Position numbers and translations under genes: made by a program. A stretch of 64,000 nt of DNA from Halomonas elongata (GTDB lineage Bacteria > Pseudomonadota > Gammaproteobacteria > Pseudomonadales > Halomonadaceae). Location: NCBI RefSeq assembly GCF_029081005.1, contig NZ_JAJQTQ010000018.1, positions 1 through 64,000 of the forward strand, given 5' to 3'. The notes under the pieces are model-generated. The model was not told where the DNA came from and searched no databases. It saw nothing but the letters and a program-made list of their open reading frames with translations. Positions 27,636 through 36,600 of the stretch are shown in pieces (positions within the stretch are counted from its first letter, which is position 1; each line of letters starts with the position of its first letter).

Positions 27636-28469
27636 ATGAAGAGCATGAACAGAACATTGAATATAGGCATCAGAGCACACGACCTGCCCAAGCAGCCTCT
27701 GGAGAGCCTGGTAAATAATGTGGCCGACCGAGGACTTGGATCGGTGCAATTGGCCCTGAACAAGTCGTTCGATTTTGACACAAGGCCGGGAACATTGAAT
27801 CCGGGCATGGCGCACCTTGTCGGAACGGCATTCAGACGTCGCGATATTCAAATTTCGGTACTTGGCTGTTATGCCAACATAATCCATCCAGACCCCGACG
27901 AACGCTTCTCTGCGCTATCAAGGTTCAAGGAGCATATTCGGTATTCCAGGGATTTCGGATGCGGGATTGTTGGCACTGAAACAGGCAACGTCAATCCCGA
28001 TATCATATACACTGAAGAAAATTTTCATGAAGAACCTTTTCAAGAAGTGTTGTCCAGTGTCAGAGAACTCGTCGATGAGGCCGAAAAATTCGGCATCATC
28101 GTAGGTATCGAGCCGGGCGTCAACCATCCAATCCATTCCCCCAGGACGATGAAACGCTTGCTCGACGAGACGGGATCCAACAACTTGCAAGTGATATTCG
28201 ACCCAGTCAATCTGTTGACGGCCGATAATCACGAACGACAGGATGAAATCTTGTCTGAGGCCTTTTCATTGTGGGGAGACCGCATTGCTGTCATCCACGC
28301 CAAGGATTTCACCATCGAAGATGGTCGTATAGTCCCTGCTCCGGTGGGAAAGGGGCTCATGAATTACAAGGTTGTCCTTGAGCATCTTAGCCCGCACATC
28401 AATATCATTCTCGATGAAACAAGCCCCGAGCATATCGAGGATGCCGTTCATTTTCTTAATTCCTGCTGA
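27636..28469 (+). CDS. Sugar-phosphate isomerase/epimerase-type TIM barrel
   Basis: A 277-aa protein of the xylose-isomerase-like TIM-barrel (AP-endonuclease 2) superfamily. Expected metal ligands can be seen in GIIVGIEPGVNH (Glu), VIFDPVNLL (Asp), IAVIHAKDF (His) and NIILDETSP (Glu). Such proteins isomerise or epimerise sugars or sugar acids. Its position at the end of the uronate cluster suggests a side-chain sugar or uronate substrate, but which is unknown. ATGs at 27636 and 27645 are both possible; neither has a strong ribosome site. Confidence 0.78.
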   Translation: MKSMNRTLNIGIRAHDLPKQPLESLVNNVADRGLGSVQLALNKSFDFDTRPGTLNPGMAHLVGTAFRRRDIQISVLGCYANIIHPDPDERFSALSRFKEHIRYSRDFGCGIVGTETGNVNPDIIYTEENFHEEPFQEVLSSVRELVDEAEKFGIIVGIEPGVNHPIHSPRTMKRLLDETGSNNLQVIFDPVNLLTADNHERQDEILSEAFSLWGDRIAVIHAKDFTIEDGRIVPAPVGKGLMNYKVVLEHLSPHINIILDETSPEHIEDAVHFLNSC

Positions 28470-28582
28470 CGTGGCCAGGTATTGCCCGCTCTCGACGGGC
28501 CAGAGGTGGGGTATGGCTATCCCCTATCGTATGATATCCCCTATCCTGCGACGGATATCCGTGCAAGCAAGGGGAAGCGACC

Positions 28583-28855
28583 ATGTGGGACCAGCAAGAA
28601 ATCCGCCTCGCGCCACGTTCGCGGGGCTTTCACCTGATCACTGACGAGGTCACCGAGGCCGTCCCCCGGCTGGCCAGCTTGAAGGTTGGCCTGCTGCATC
28701 TGCAGCTCCTGCATACCTCTGCCTCGCTGACCCTCAACGAGAACGCCGACCCCGATGTCCGCCACGACATGGATGCCTTCCTGCGCGACAGGGTGCCGGG
28801 TGACCTGCCCTATTTCCGCCATACCCTGGAGGGCCCGGACGTACGGGTTATATAA
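28583..28855 (+). pseudogene. yjbQ: Host yjbQ, 5' part, cut by the island
   Basis: Codons 1-86 of a UPF0047 gene are present, from MWDQQEIRLAPRSRGFHLIT through HTSASLTLNENADP to HTLEGPD. After the Asp codon at 28838-28840 the frame enters island DNA and stops at 28853-28855 after four foreign codons. The missing 53 codons are found at 48584-48745. UPF0047 proteins are small trimeric proteins; E. coli YjbQ was reported to have thiamin-phosphate-synthase activity. Without the C-terminal half, which includes GTWQG and the GEHR segment, this fragment should not be functional. Confidence 0.93.
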
Positions 28856-28869
28856 GGGCTCCTTGCCGG

Positions 28870-28900
28870 ATATGGACATATAGTTTTATATGGACACCTC
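28870..28900 (+). repeat. Left-end ATATGGACA repeats (possible recombinase arm sites)
   Basis: ATATGGACA occurs at 28870-28878 and 28888-28896, 18 nt apart, within 60 nt of the left junction. The second copy extends to ATGGACACCTC (28890-28900), which recurs in inverted orientation at the right end (48476-48486). Clustered short repeats just inside both ends suggest protein-binding arm sites. Confidence 0.6.
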
Positions 28901-29240
28901 CTATGCAGTTACTCCTCATTCCTAGCCGCTGTAAGATGACCATGCGATCCAAAATGAGGCTTTCCAAAGCTATGCTCTGACGCTAGGTAATGAAATCATT
29001 AAAAAATGACACATTCCGAAGCAATACTATATAAAAGCTTTAGGAAAAGGAGTAAGAGCCTCACTACTTAACTCACTCTAAAAAGACTCCATCTCAAACT
29101 TTGCGAGGACAAGGTGACAGCATAAAAAATTCGCAACCTTTAGAGAATAGAAGCTTATTCCATACTGCTCAAGATCAAGACCTAATCCCTGTATTTCAAG
29201 ATCGCTACAACACACAGCACTTCTAATTTCGCGCGACGCA

Positions 29241-29269
29241 TTGAAGGATCCCCTTTTGTGTCATATAAT
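29241..29269 (+). promoter_or_regulatory. Sigma-70-type promoter for the two-gene cargo unit
   Basis: TTGAAG (29241-29246) and TATAAT (29264-29269) are separated by 17 nt. The -10 is a consensus match and the -35 matches four of six bases. Transcription would start around 29276, giving a leader of about 120 nt before the gene at 29398. Confidence 0.55.
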
Positions 29270-29397
29270 ACAAAGAGTATAAACTTTACACGTACGCTCT
29301 CAACATTATTAGTCTTATTAGATAGCACCCAATAGATTAGGATATGGTAGGGACGTGATGATTAAGCAAAAATACAAATTAATGAAATGGTGGCGCT

Positions 29398-30537
29398 ATG
29401 TTTAAGCGAGTCAACTTGCTTAAACCAAGACTGGTAGGCAAGCGTTATGATGATCATGCACTTCCTTTGATGATCCTGAAAGACTTTTCTGTTTTTGAGG
29501 AATTTGTCATTGATGTAGCCAAGTGGCTCTATCTTCAAGACAATCCCAGTCGCATGAGGGCGCCAAAAAAATTCACTGATAACATATACTTAGAAATTAC
29601 TAAAATAGAAAAAGGAAGTGCCCAGCCGATCATTGACATGCATGTTCATGAGTCATCTCATGACTTGGTCCCAGCTCTGGCAGAAGATTATTTCATGAGA
29701 GCTCGGGACTCAATTATCTCTGCCATTGACGCAGCCGCCAATGACGAGAATGTCATAGATCATCTTCCTAGCCACCTGTTGGGGTATTTTGACCGCTTTG
29801 GAAGAATGTTGCTTGATGACGAGCGCATCGAGTTCTCCCCTGAAAACCTCGATAGAAAAGCCCCGCTCAACCGTTCGACAAGAAAGAAGTTGATAATGCT
29901 GTCTAAGTCTGATGGATTGACAGACAACATATCTATACTTGGAAAAGTTTTCGGTGTTGATCAAATAAATCTGACCTATGATATTCAGCTTACTACTGGT
30001 CAGAAAATAATGGGGCGAATGTCTTCATTCCATGTGAATGATATTCTCCATGCCAATAATGCCTATCGGGATGGAGGGTATGTCTCTATCAAAGGGGTTG
30101 GCAGGTTTAATAGAAATGACCAACTTAAAGAGGTTATTGAAACAGACCAGATCACAATTTTAACCTCTACCGAAGTCCAGGTTCAGCTGGAAGAGCTCAA
30201 AAACCTGAGGGACTTCTGGTTGGATGGAAAAGGGCTTGCCCCATGTAAATCTGGTTTAGATTGGCTCATAAGCTGTTTTTCAAACCTGTATGAAGACGAC
30301 CTTCCTCAACCTTATGTATACCCCACTCCCGAAGGAGGGGTACAAGTGGAATGGAGTATTGGTGAACAAGAAATAAGCTTAGAGATTGATCTCAAAAATC
30401 ATCAAGGATATTGGCATTATCTTGACATAAGCTCTGATAGTGATTATGAAGAGAGACTGGATCTTGATGACGAGGAAAAGTGGGCTTTTGTGACATCGAA
30501 GCTGCGTGAGGCTGAAGGGCAGGAAAAAAATGAATGA
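29398..30537 (+). CDS. Unrecognised 379-aa cargo protein
   Basis: I do not recognise this family. The protein is acidic and soluble-looking, with no signal peptide or membrane helix. Residues about 1-190 look mostly helical (FEEFVIDVAKWLYL, PAKFTDN-like region and RARDSIISAIDAAAN). The middle, about 190-250, looks beta-rich (LTYDIQLTTGQKIMGRMSSF). The C-terminus is very acidic (DSDYEERLDLDDEEKW). It overlaps the next gene by 8 nt, so the two are translated as a unit. Codon use is AT-rich, unlike the host. Position at the cargo edge beside defence genes makes a defence role plausible, but this is only contextual. Confidence 0.7.
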   Translation: MFKRVNLLKPRLVGKRYDDHALPLMILKDFSVFEEFVIDVAKWLYLQDNPSRMRAPKKFTDNIYLEITKIEKGSAQPIIDMHVHESSHDLVPALAEDYFMRARDSIISAIDAAANDENVIDHLPSHLLGYFDRFGRMLLDDERIEFSPENLDRKAPLNRSTRKKLIMLSKSDGLTDNISILGKVFGVDQINLTYDIQLTTGQKIMGRMSSFHVNDILHANNAYRDGGYVSIKGVGRFNRNDQLKEVIETDQITILTSTEVQVQLEELKNLRDFWLDGKGLAPCKSGLDWLISCFSNLYEDDLPQPYVYPTPEGGVQVEWSIGEQEISLEIDLKNHQGYWHYLDISSDSDYEERLDLDDEEKWAFVTSKLREAEGQEKNE

Positions 30538-30898
30538 TTCGACAATTCTTCTTCGTCAAATCAACCCAAACTTCATTAGGGATGGCAGGGTCACCTCACA
30601 AGCTTTCAAGCCCACCCCCAAAGATGAAGATTTACTATCAGTCTATGATGGAGACATGATTTCTCCTCAAGATTCTCTTCATCACTTTGAAGACTCGCTG
30701 GACTGCTCCTCAAGCGGAGTTATGGGTGTTACTGTCGAAGAGTGTAAAGAGCAAGACCTTACAGCCAACTCAGATCCAGCGCCATTTCCAGAGCATGCTG
30801 TGATTGATTATTCAGATCTTTCAAATGGCCAAATCTCTAAAAAAGCAAAGAAGATCACAAAGGTTGCTCAAGAACGGGATTGGCTCTACAAAAAATAG
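30530..30898 (+). CDS. Unrecognised 122-aa partner of the 379-aa protein
   Basis: A small acidic protein beginning MNDSTILLRQINPNFIRDGR, with VTSQAFKPTPKDEDLLSVYDG in the first half and a lysine-rich C-terminal tail (SKKAKKITKVAQERDWLYKK). I cannot assign a function. The ATG at 30530 is used because AGGAAAAAAA precedes it and it overlaps the stop of the 379-aa gene by 8 nt. The tight overlap argues for a two-protein complex or a toxin-antitoxin-like pair. A rho-independent terminator follows. Confidence 0.68.
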   Translation: MNDSTILLRQINPNFIRDGRVTSQAFKPTPKDEDLLSVYDGDMISPQDSLHHFEDSLDCSSSGVMGVTVEECKEQDLTANSDPAPFPEHAVIDYSDLSNGQISKKAKKITKVAQERDWLYKK

Positions 30899-30936
30899 TG
30901 AAATTAAAAGCCCGCCTTTAACGGGAGTCTGCATGC

Positions 30937-30962
30937 AAACCCGCCGCAAGGCGGGTTTATTC
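30937..30962 (+). terminator. Rho-independent terminator of the two-gene unit
   Basis: AAACCCGCC-GCAA-GGCGGGTTT is a perfect 9-bp stem with a stable GNRA-type tetraloop, followed by ATT. It lies 38 nt after the stop of the 122-aa gene. Confidence 0.8.
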
Positions 30963-31058
30963 CTGATGATATGCATATGCTTCGCATATTAGCTCTTGGC
31001 AAGTCAAGGCCTTACCATATTCTCATCCCTTTACCTTCCCGCTCCCCGAAGCAAGGCA

Positions 31059-31247
31059 TTAGCCTTGCTTTTCATCACCTTCTCTCTCGAGACCTTTGAA
31101 AGGGTCCCGACCATAACCCCGCTTCAGTAGTCGTCTGCCATGGTAGTGATATGCTCCCTCAAGCCACTGATCATCGAGCTCCGGCGCATCGTCAGGATCT
31201 ACCCAATCCCTTTCCGTATCTTTACTGTCATCGCCCATAGCTGCCAA
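31059..31247 (-). CDS. Small acidic protein, possibly an orphan BrnA-like antitoxin
   Basis: A 59- to 62-aa protein. WVDPDDAPELDDQWLEGAYH followed by YHGRRLLKRG resembles the C-terminal part of some BrnA-type antitoxins. No BrnT toxin gene is adjacent. A TTG at 31247 has a well-spaced AGGAG site; the ATG at 31236-31238 is farther from it. It lies 38 nt downstream of the helix-turn-helix/zinc-ribbon gene on the same strand, so it may be its operon partner instead. Family assignment is weak. Confidence 0.4.
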   Translation of the reverse strand: MAAMGDDSKDTERDWVDPDDAPELDDQWLEGAYHYHGRRLLKRGYGRDPFKGLEREGDEKQG

Positions 31248-31285
31248 CGTTCTCCTATTTGGTTGGTGATGGTTCCTCCGAGCCT

Positions 31286-32428
31286 CTACACTGATAAAGG
31301 ATTTTCCTGCTTAATTAGCTCATGTAATGGGCATTCAAACCCACCGTCATCAGTCCCCAAGACCATGTTGAAGATTATGCGACTCAGAGAGGACTGCGGA
31401 AGATTATAGTTCCTATGGAACGGTTTTACATCCCAATCGTTGGCCACAGCCCGCTCCATGTTCCGTGAGATATTCCCTACGACTGAGTTGGCAGCTTGCC
31501 TTTTACTGATAGAGCTTCGCATGTAATAGGCGGCTGCGTCCTTGGTAGCTCGCCAAATGAAGTTGTAGACCTGGGCCACACTGAATTTCTCTAAGCACTG
31601 GCTTATAACCTGTCGAGTCTTCTCCCCCGGCGACAAGTACAGCTGATGATCCTCCAGAATAGTCTTCAGAAAACCGAGGCATTCATTCAGTTGGACTTCC
31701 TTGCATAGCGCGACGAATTCCGGTGCTTGTCTGACGCCTTGTATGATTTCCTCATCGAAAAACTCATTGACCAGCGCCGTAACATGATCGGCGTCCAAAG
31801 CAAGGTTAAACGCACACTCTCCGAGATCGACACTAAATCGATCATCCTCGTGAAGCTCGACCGCCTCAAGGCGTGTGCCCAGGCAGATTAACAGTAGGTG
31901 GTTGTCAATCAAATGCCGAAGGACCTTGTGATCGTAGACAGAATCAGGTGACAACGTGCAGGTAGGATAGTCGTCTAGCGGCTCAATGGTAGTGAATTGC
32001 TCGTCGCCTAACGCCTGAATCGCAGCTAACAGATAGATTTTGCTGGTCAGGTCTAGCGTTGCTGGGTCTGGCGTGTTGTTTTCCGCCGACTGCCGCATTT
32101 TCAGGATCAAGCCCCTCTTCTCGTCGGCGATGGCTTGGCGCTCAGCGTCTATACATGCTTTGCAGATCCGATTCTGAAACCAGCGGCGCTCCTGATACTG
32201 GCTGCGGGTGCCAAAGCGGTACGGCTGTTTGCAACGCCCACAGCAGATGTCTTCCCGCCATACGAAGGCGTGCCGCTCGACGAACTTACTGACCACATGG
32301 GGCTTCATCCCATGAGCGGTCGCAATCTCGCGTATCTTGAGCGCAAACTCACCTTCCTCAGTCTGTCGCCAGTAGTCCGCGCAGATGCGAGCGTTCAGCT
32401 CATCATCAGTGAGAATCTCCAACTGCAT
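31286..32428 (-). CDS. Unrecognised protein with HTH-like N-terminus and zinc ribbon
   Basis: A 380-aa protein of no family I recognise. Residues about 28-52 (FALKIREIATAHGMKPHVVS) look like a helix-turn-helix. A four-cysteine zinc ribbon follows (C63-x2-C66 and C89-x2-C92, about 20 residues apart). The remainder is helical. This architecture suggests nucleic-acid binding. The ATG has a GGAG site upstream. It is divergent from the XRE regulator across 86 nt that include a perfect palindrome, so it may be under XRE control. A small acidic gene follows. Confidence 0.68.
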   Translation of the reverse strand: MQLEILTDDELNARICADYWRQTEEGEFALKIREIATAHGMKPHVVSKFVERHAFVWREDICCGRCKQPYRFGTRSQYQERRWFQNRICKACIDAERQAIADEKRGLILKMRQSAENNTPDPATLDLTSKIYLLAAIQALGDEQFTTIEPLDDYPTCTLSPDSVYDHKVLRHLIDNHLLLICLGTRLEAVELHEDDRFSVDLGECAFNLALDADHVTALVNEFFDEEIIQGVRQAPEFVALCKEVQLNECLGFLKTILEDHQLYLSPGEKTRQVISQCLEKFSVAQVYNFIWRATKDAAAYYMRSSISKRQAANSVVGNISRNMERAVANDWDVKPFHRNYNLPQSSLSRIIFNMVLGTDDGGFECPLHELIKQENPLSV

Positions 32429-32488
32429 CCAGGCTACTCCAAATGGGAATCATAGTCCGTGGAATTGTATGCAGTGGGCCGTGATAGT

Positions 32489-32505
32489 TCCATCCTTTGG
32501 ATGGA
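32489..32505. promoter_or_regulatory. Palindrome upstream of the XRE gene
   Basis: TCCATCC-TTT-GGATGGA is a perfect 7-3-7 palindrome ending 9 nt before the XRE start codon, in the divergent region shared with the 380-aa protein gene. XRE and controller proteins typically repress their own promoters through such sites. Binding is inferred. Confidence 0.55.
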
Positions 32506-32514
32506 GCGGGACAG

Positions 32515-32757
32515 ATGCGGAACGAGAAGCTGGTGGCATTCGGCCAGAGGGTCAGAGAGCTCCGCAAAAACAGAGGGTTATCTCAGGAGGCCATGGCTGC
32601 ACTGGCCGGGGTGGACCGAAGTTATATGGGCCACATCGAGCGCGGCGAGAAGAACATCACCCTGACCAAGATCTACCAGATCAGCGAAGCCCTCGGCATC
32701 GAGGTCGCCGACCTCTTCCCCCGCACCGCAACCCCTAGCGTGTCTTCTTCTGATTGA
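32515..32757 (+). CDS. XRE-family helix-turn-helix regulator
   Basis: An 80-aa protein consisting almost only of an XRE/Cro-type helix-turn-helix. The recognition region is LSQEAMAALAGVDRSYMGHI, followed by ERGEKNITL. Small proteins of this size often act as controller (C) proteins of restriction-modification systems. The ATG at 32515 gives the family-typical N-terminus; an earlier GTG/ATG would add six residues that overlap the palindrome. It converges on the restriction operon and overlaps the 3' end of a 56-aa gene on the other strand by 23 nt. Confidence 0.85.
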   Translation: MRNEKLVAFGQRVRELRKNRGLSQEAMAALAGVDRSYMGHIERGEKNITLTKIYQISEALGIEVADLFPRTATPSVSSSD

Positions 32758-32905
32758 CGAGCCCTCGTCGCTTCTTCCTGAGCTGCGCTTTCATCCAGTG
32801 GCCAGCATCTCGCATCTCATCACGTAGCTCCTGAAGCTCCTGCGCGTTGAGACGCCGGAACTGACCCTGTTCCCCGGCCTCCGGCTTACCCGATCCGTGC
32901 GCCAT
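32735..32905 (-). CDS. Small basic protein at the end of the restriction operon
   Basis: A 56-aa reading frame starting MAHGSGKPEAGEQGQFRRLN, with ELQELRDEMRDAGHWMKAQL and a basic tail (RKKRRGLVNQKKTR). A GGGAGG ribosome site sits 5 nt before its ATG, only 11 nt after the stop of the metallopeptidase gene, so it is very likely translated as the last operon gene. The charged single helix followed by a basic tail hints at nucleic-acid or protein binding. I do not recognise a family. Confidence 0.6.
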   Translation of the reverse strand: MAHGSGKPEAGEQGQFRRLNAQELQELRDEMRDAGHWMKAQLRKKRRGLVNQKKTR

Positions 32906-32916
32906 ACCAGCCTCCC

Positions 32917-33675
32917 TCAGTCGATCAGCCTGCCTGCCATGTCATCCAGTCTGGCCTTGATGCCCTCCCACTGTGGCATCACTTGCCCCATCAGGCGATA
33001 GAATCGCTCGCTATGGTTATGCTCCGCGATGTGACACAGCTCATGCAGGATGACGTAATCTACGCATTCCCGCGGCGCCTTCACCAGGTGCGGATTCAGC
33101 GTCAGACGCCCTTGAGGCGAGCAGCTTCCCCAGCGCGTTTGCATGGCCTGCACCCGCATCGGTGGCCGCTCAGAGACCCAGAGCGCCTGTTCCAGCAAGG
33201 CGTCGAGCCGCCGCCCAAACACCTCACCCGCACGCTCCCGATACCAGCGTGCCAGTAGCTGTTTGACCTTGTCAGGCCGCTTATGGCGAATGCGCACCTC
33301 CAGCCGACCGCGTAGCAGCTTGACACCTTGCCGCTCCGTCAGCGTCTCGATCACTTTCAGAAGGTGCTGCCTGCCCAGGTAGTAATGGCTTTCGCCACTC
33401 ACATAGCGGCGCGGGATCACGTATTCATTCTGAGCGCGAAACTGGCGCAGCTGTTGATAGATCCACCGCGCCCGCTGCCGGACTGCATCGAGCACCTCAT
33501 CGTCACTGGCTTCTCGTGGGGCCAGGGCTTCGACACGCGTATCTGGATGGACCTTGATCAGTACCCGATTGATGCCTTGGGACCGGGCCAGGCGCCGGAT
33601 GGTGATACATTCGTCGCCATAACGGAACACCAGCTCGCGACCATAGGGAGCGGCATCAGCGATCATCACGCTCAT
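32917..33675 (-). CDS. YgjP/WLM-type zinc metallopeptidase (M48-like)
   Basis: A 252-aa protein of the YgjP (COG1451/DUF45) type. The zinc-protease motif is VDYVILHELCHIAEHNHSER: HELCH supplies two ligands, and a downstream HSERF segment is conserved. MQTRWGSCSPQGRLTLNPHL precedes it, as in the family. Such genes often accompany type I restriction loci, but their role there is unknown. Its start codon overlaps the hsdR stop by 1 nt (TAATG), so it is translationally coupled to hsdR. Confidence 0.87.
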   Translation of the reverse strand: MSVMIADAAPYGRELVFRYGDECITIRRLARSQGINRVLIKVHPDTRVEALAPREASDDEVLDAVRQRARWIYQQLRQFRAQNEYVIPRRYVSGESHYYLGRQHLLKVIETLTERQGVKLLRGRLEVRIRHKRPDKVKQLLARWYRERAGEVFGRRLDALLEQALWVSERPPMRVQAMQTRWGSCSPQGRLTLNPHLVKAPRECVDYVILHELCHIAEHNHSERFYRLMGQVMPQWEGIKARLDDMAGRLID

Positions 33676-36600
33676 TATGTTGCCAATCCTACTCGGGTGA
33701 TCTGAACGATGTTCTCCACGATCTGCTTAGCCTGATCCATACCTGCGCCCACGGACTTGCACTGCCTGAAGACCACCGGCAACAATTGCTTGCGTATCGC
33801 GGCTTCGATGTTCTGCGGATTGATGGAGTGGACGGCTACCGCGTCGTCGACCACCTCACAGGCCTCGAATGCCAGATTGATCCAGAGTTGTTGAACCTGG
33901 GGGTCGTCACTGGACAGCACCTTAGGCAACGCCTGCTTGAAGACACCATACACCGCCTGCGCATGCCGATTACCCTGAAAAGCATCAGGCAGTTCATCTA
34001 GTCGGCGCTCGCTGACTTGCTGCTCGAACTCCTTGAAAAGAAGATATTGTTTCAAGGGGTGGTCGAACAGCTTCTCAGCCTCCTCGATGGCCTGGCGCAG
34101 AAGCGCCGAGAAGGCTTCCTGGGCGTAAGGGTCATCCTTGAGGTCCTGCTCGATCATCTTGGTGACCCGAGTCTTGATGATATCCGTCTCGTTGCGGGTC
34201 TTGTCCTCGCTCCACTCTTCTGGCGCCTGCTGTGCTCCCATACGACTAACTTCGTAGGCCCCGTCCGCTTCCTGGATATCGACACCTACCACATGGCGAT
34301 CCAGCAGCTTCTTGACCTGCTCCACGTAGTCGTCGTAGTCCACGGACTCGCCTGCGTCCTGCTTGACCAGCTGGCGAAGGCTGGAGAACTGCTTGAGAGT
34401 GTCCTTGTAATGACGACGATCGTCGTCGGTGAAACTCGAATCCTCGAAGAAAGTGGATGATTGCAGGGCGACCTTCAGGCAGCTGGCAAAGGCCGTCAGC
34501 GCCTCATAGAAGTCTTCACGCACCTTCTGGTGCACATCGACCAGCTCAGGCTTAGCGCCCGGCAAAGCCGACTCCAGAGTCTCCATGCGCGGTACCAGTA
34601 CTTGGCGTAGCTGTTCGATGTCCTGCTTGTTCTTCACGCCATCGAAGATCGCCCATAACTGCGTATAGAGCTGCGGCAGCCGCTTGTACTCCGTACCCAT
34701 GGAGTGATAAAGCCCCTCGATATCGTTGATATCGAAGCCTCCCTGAGTGCGTGAAGCCAGGTCCTGATACTTGGCGATGGTGGTATCCAACTCCGCCAGA
34801 ATGCCGCGATAGTCGATCAGGAAGCCAAAACGTTTCTTGTCATGCAGGCGGTTCACGCGAGCAATAGCTTGAATCAGGTTATGGGACTTAAGCGGCTTGT
34901 CGATATAGAGCACCGCGTTCTTGGGCTCATCGAAGCCGGTCAGCAGTTTATCAACCACGATCAGCAGCTTGAGGTCATCATCCTTGTTGAAGCGCTCTAT
35001 CAGGCTGCGGGTGTAAACCTGTTCCTCCTGGTTGCCGACATTGTCCTTCCACCACTGCTGCACCTCCGGCAAGGTGGTTTCATCCACCTCGGTGTTACCT
35101 TCACGGGTGTCCGGTGGGCTCATCACCACCGCCGACTCGAACAATCCAGCTTCGTCCAGGTACTTCTTGTACTTGATGGCTGAGCTCTTGCTGTCGCATG
35201 CCAGTTGGCCCTTGAGGCCCTCCGGCACATGCTTGACGAAGTGGTTGGCGATATCGAGTGCAATCAGACGAATACGGTCATCGGCGCTGTAGATCTGCCC
35301 CTTCCTGGCCAGCTTGCGTTTGAGGTCGGTCTTCTGAGCGTCTTCCAGCCCTTCGGTGATCCGCTCGAACCAGGCATCGATGGCCCGCTCGTTCACATCC
35401 AGATCGGGAATACGCTCCTCATAGAGCAACGGGGAAACCGTCTTATCCTCTACAGCACGCTGCATGGTGTAGGCGTGAACGATGGGGCCGAATTTGTTAG
35501 TGGTTCGGTCCTCCTTCAGCAGGGGGGTGCCCGTAAAGGCCACAAAGGCGGCATTGGGCAACGCCTGTTTCATGCGGATATGGTTCTCGCCGCCTTGGCT
35601 ACGGTGCCCCTCATCGATCAAGACGATGATGTCCGAGCTTTCGTTGTGGCACTCCGGCAGCTTGGTCGCGGAGTTGAACTTCTGGATCAGCGAGAAGACG
35701 ATGCGCTCGTTGCCCTTACCAATCTGTTCGGCCAGGCGTGTGCCAGAGGTTGCCATGGCCGCAGCCTTGTCCTTCTTGGTGGCCAGCTCGCCACCGGACG
35801 TGAAGGTGGCACTCAACTGGCTCTCAAGATCGATCCGGTCGGTGACGATGACCAAGCGGCACTGCTTGAGCGACTCGTGCAGGATCAGTGCCTTGCTGAG
35901 AAACACCATGGTGAAGGACTTGCCGGAGCCTGTGGTATGCCAGATGACACCACCTTCTCGTCCACCATCCGGACGTCTGGTGTTGATTCGCTCGATCAGC
36001 CGCTTGATACCAAACACCTGCTGATAGCGAGCAACGATCTTCCCGGCCTTCTTATCGAACAGGGTGAAGAAGCGCGTCATCTCCAGCAGACGCCCCGGTG
36101 AAAGCAGACTGATGAGGAGCCTGTCCTGGCCGGTCACGGCCAGTTCGCCGCCCTGCAGGCGCTGTTCGTACCATTCGCGGTCTGCTGGTGGACGATGACT
36201 GAAGAGCGCATCAAGTTGCTGCGCCGAGAGCGGGGCATTCTTGAGCGCATGCATCTCGGCTTCCGAAATGTCTTCCTCACTCCAGGTCGCCCAGAATTTC
36301 TCTGGTGTATGGCAGGCGCCATAGCGACCCTCATGCCCATTGATCGAGAACAGAAGCTGGCTGTATGCGAAGAGTTGGGGAATCTCGTCATAGCGCTGGT
36401 TACGTAAGCACTGAGAAATGCCCTCCTGCAGAGTTGGCCCCTTGTGAGACTGGCCGTCGGGCCGTTTGGCCTCAATCACCGCCAGGGGGATACCATTTAC
36501 GAAGCAGACGATATCCGGCCGGCGCGTATCCACGCCTCCCGAGCGAGCAACGCTGAACTCCTCTGTGAAGTGAAAGATGTTATTCTCTGGGTTATCCCAG

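Larger units (their letters stand above)
28856..29397. other. AT-rich, gene-free left end of the island
   Basis: No convincing reading frame is seen in these 542 bases. Composition drops sharply to AT-rich compared with the host side. The stretch holds two ATGGACA motifs near the junction (28870-28900) and a promoter-like pair at 29241-29269 before the first cargo gene. A short AT-rich end opposite the gin operon is typical of GInt islands. Confidence 0.65.
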
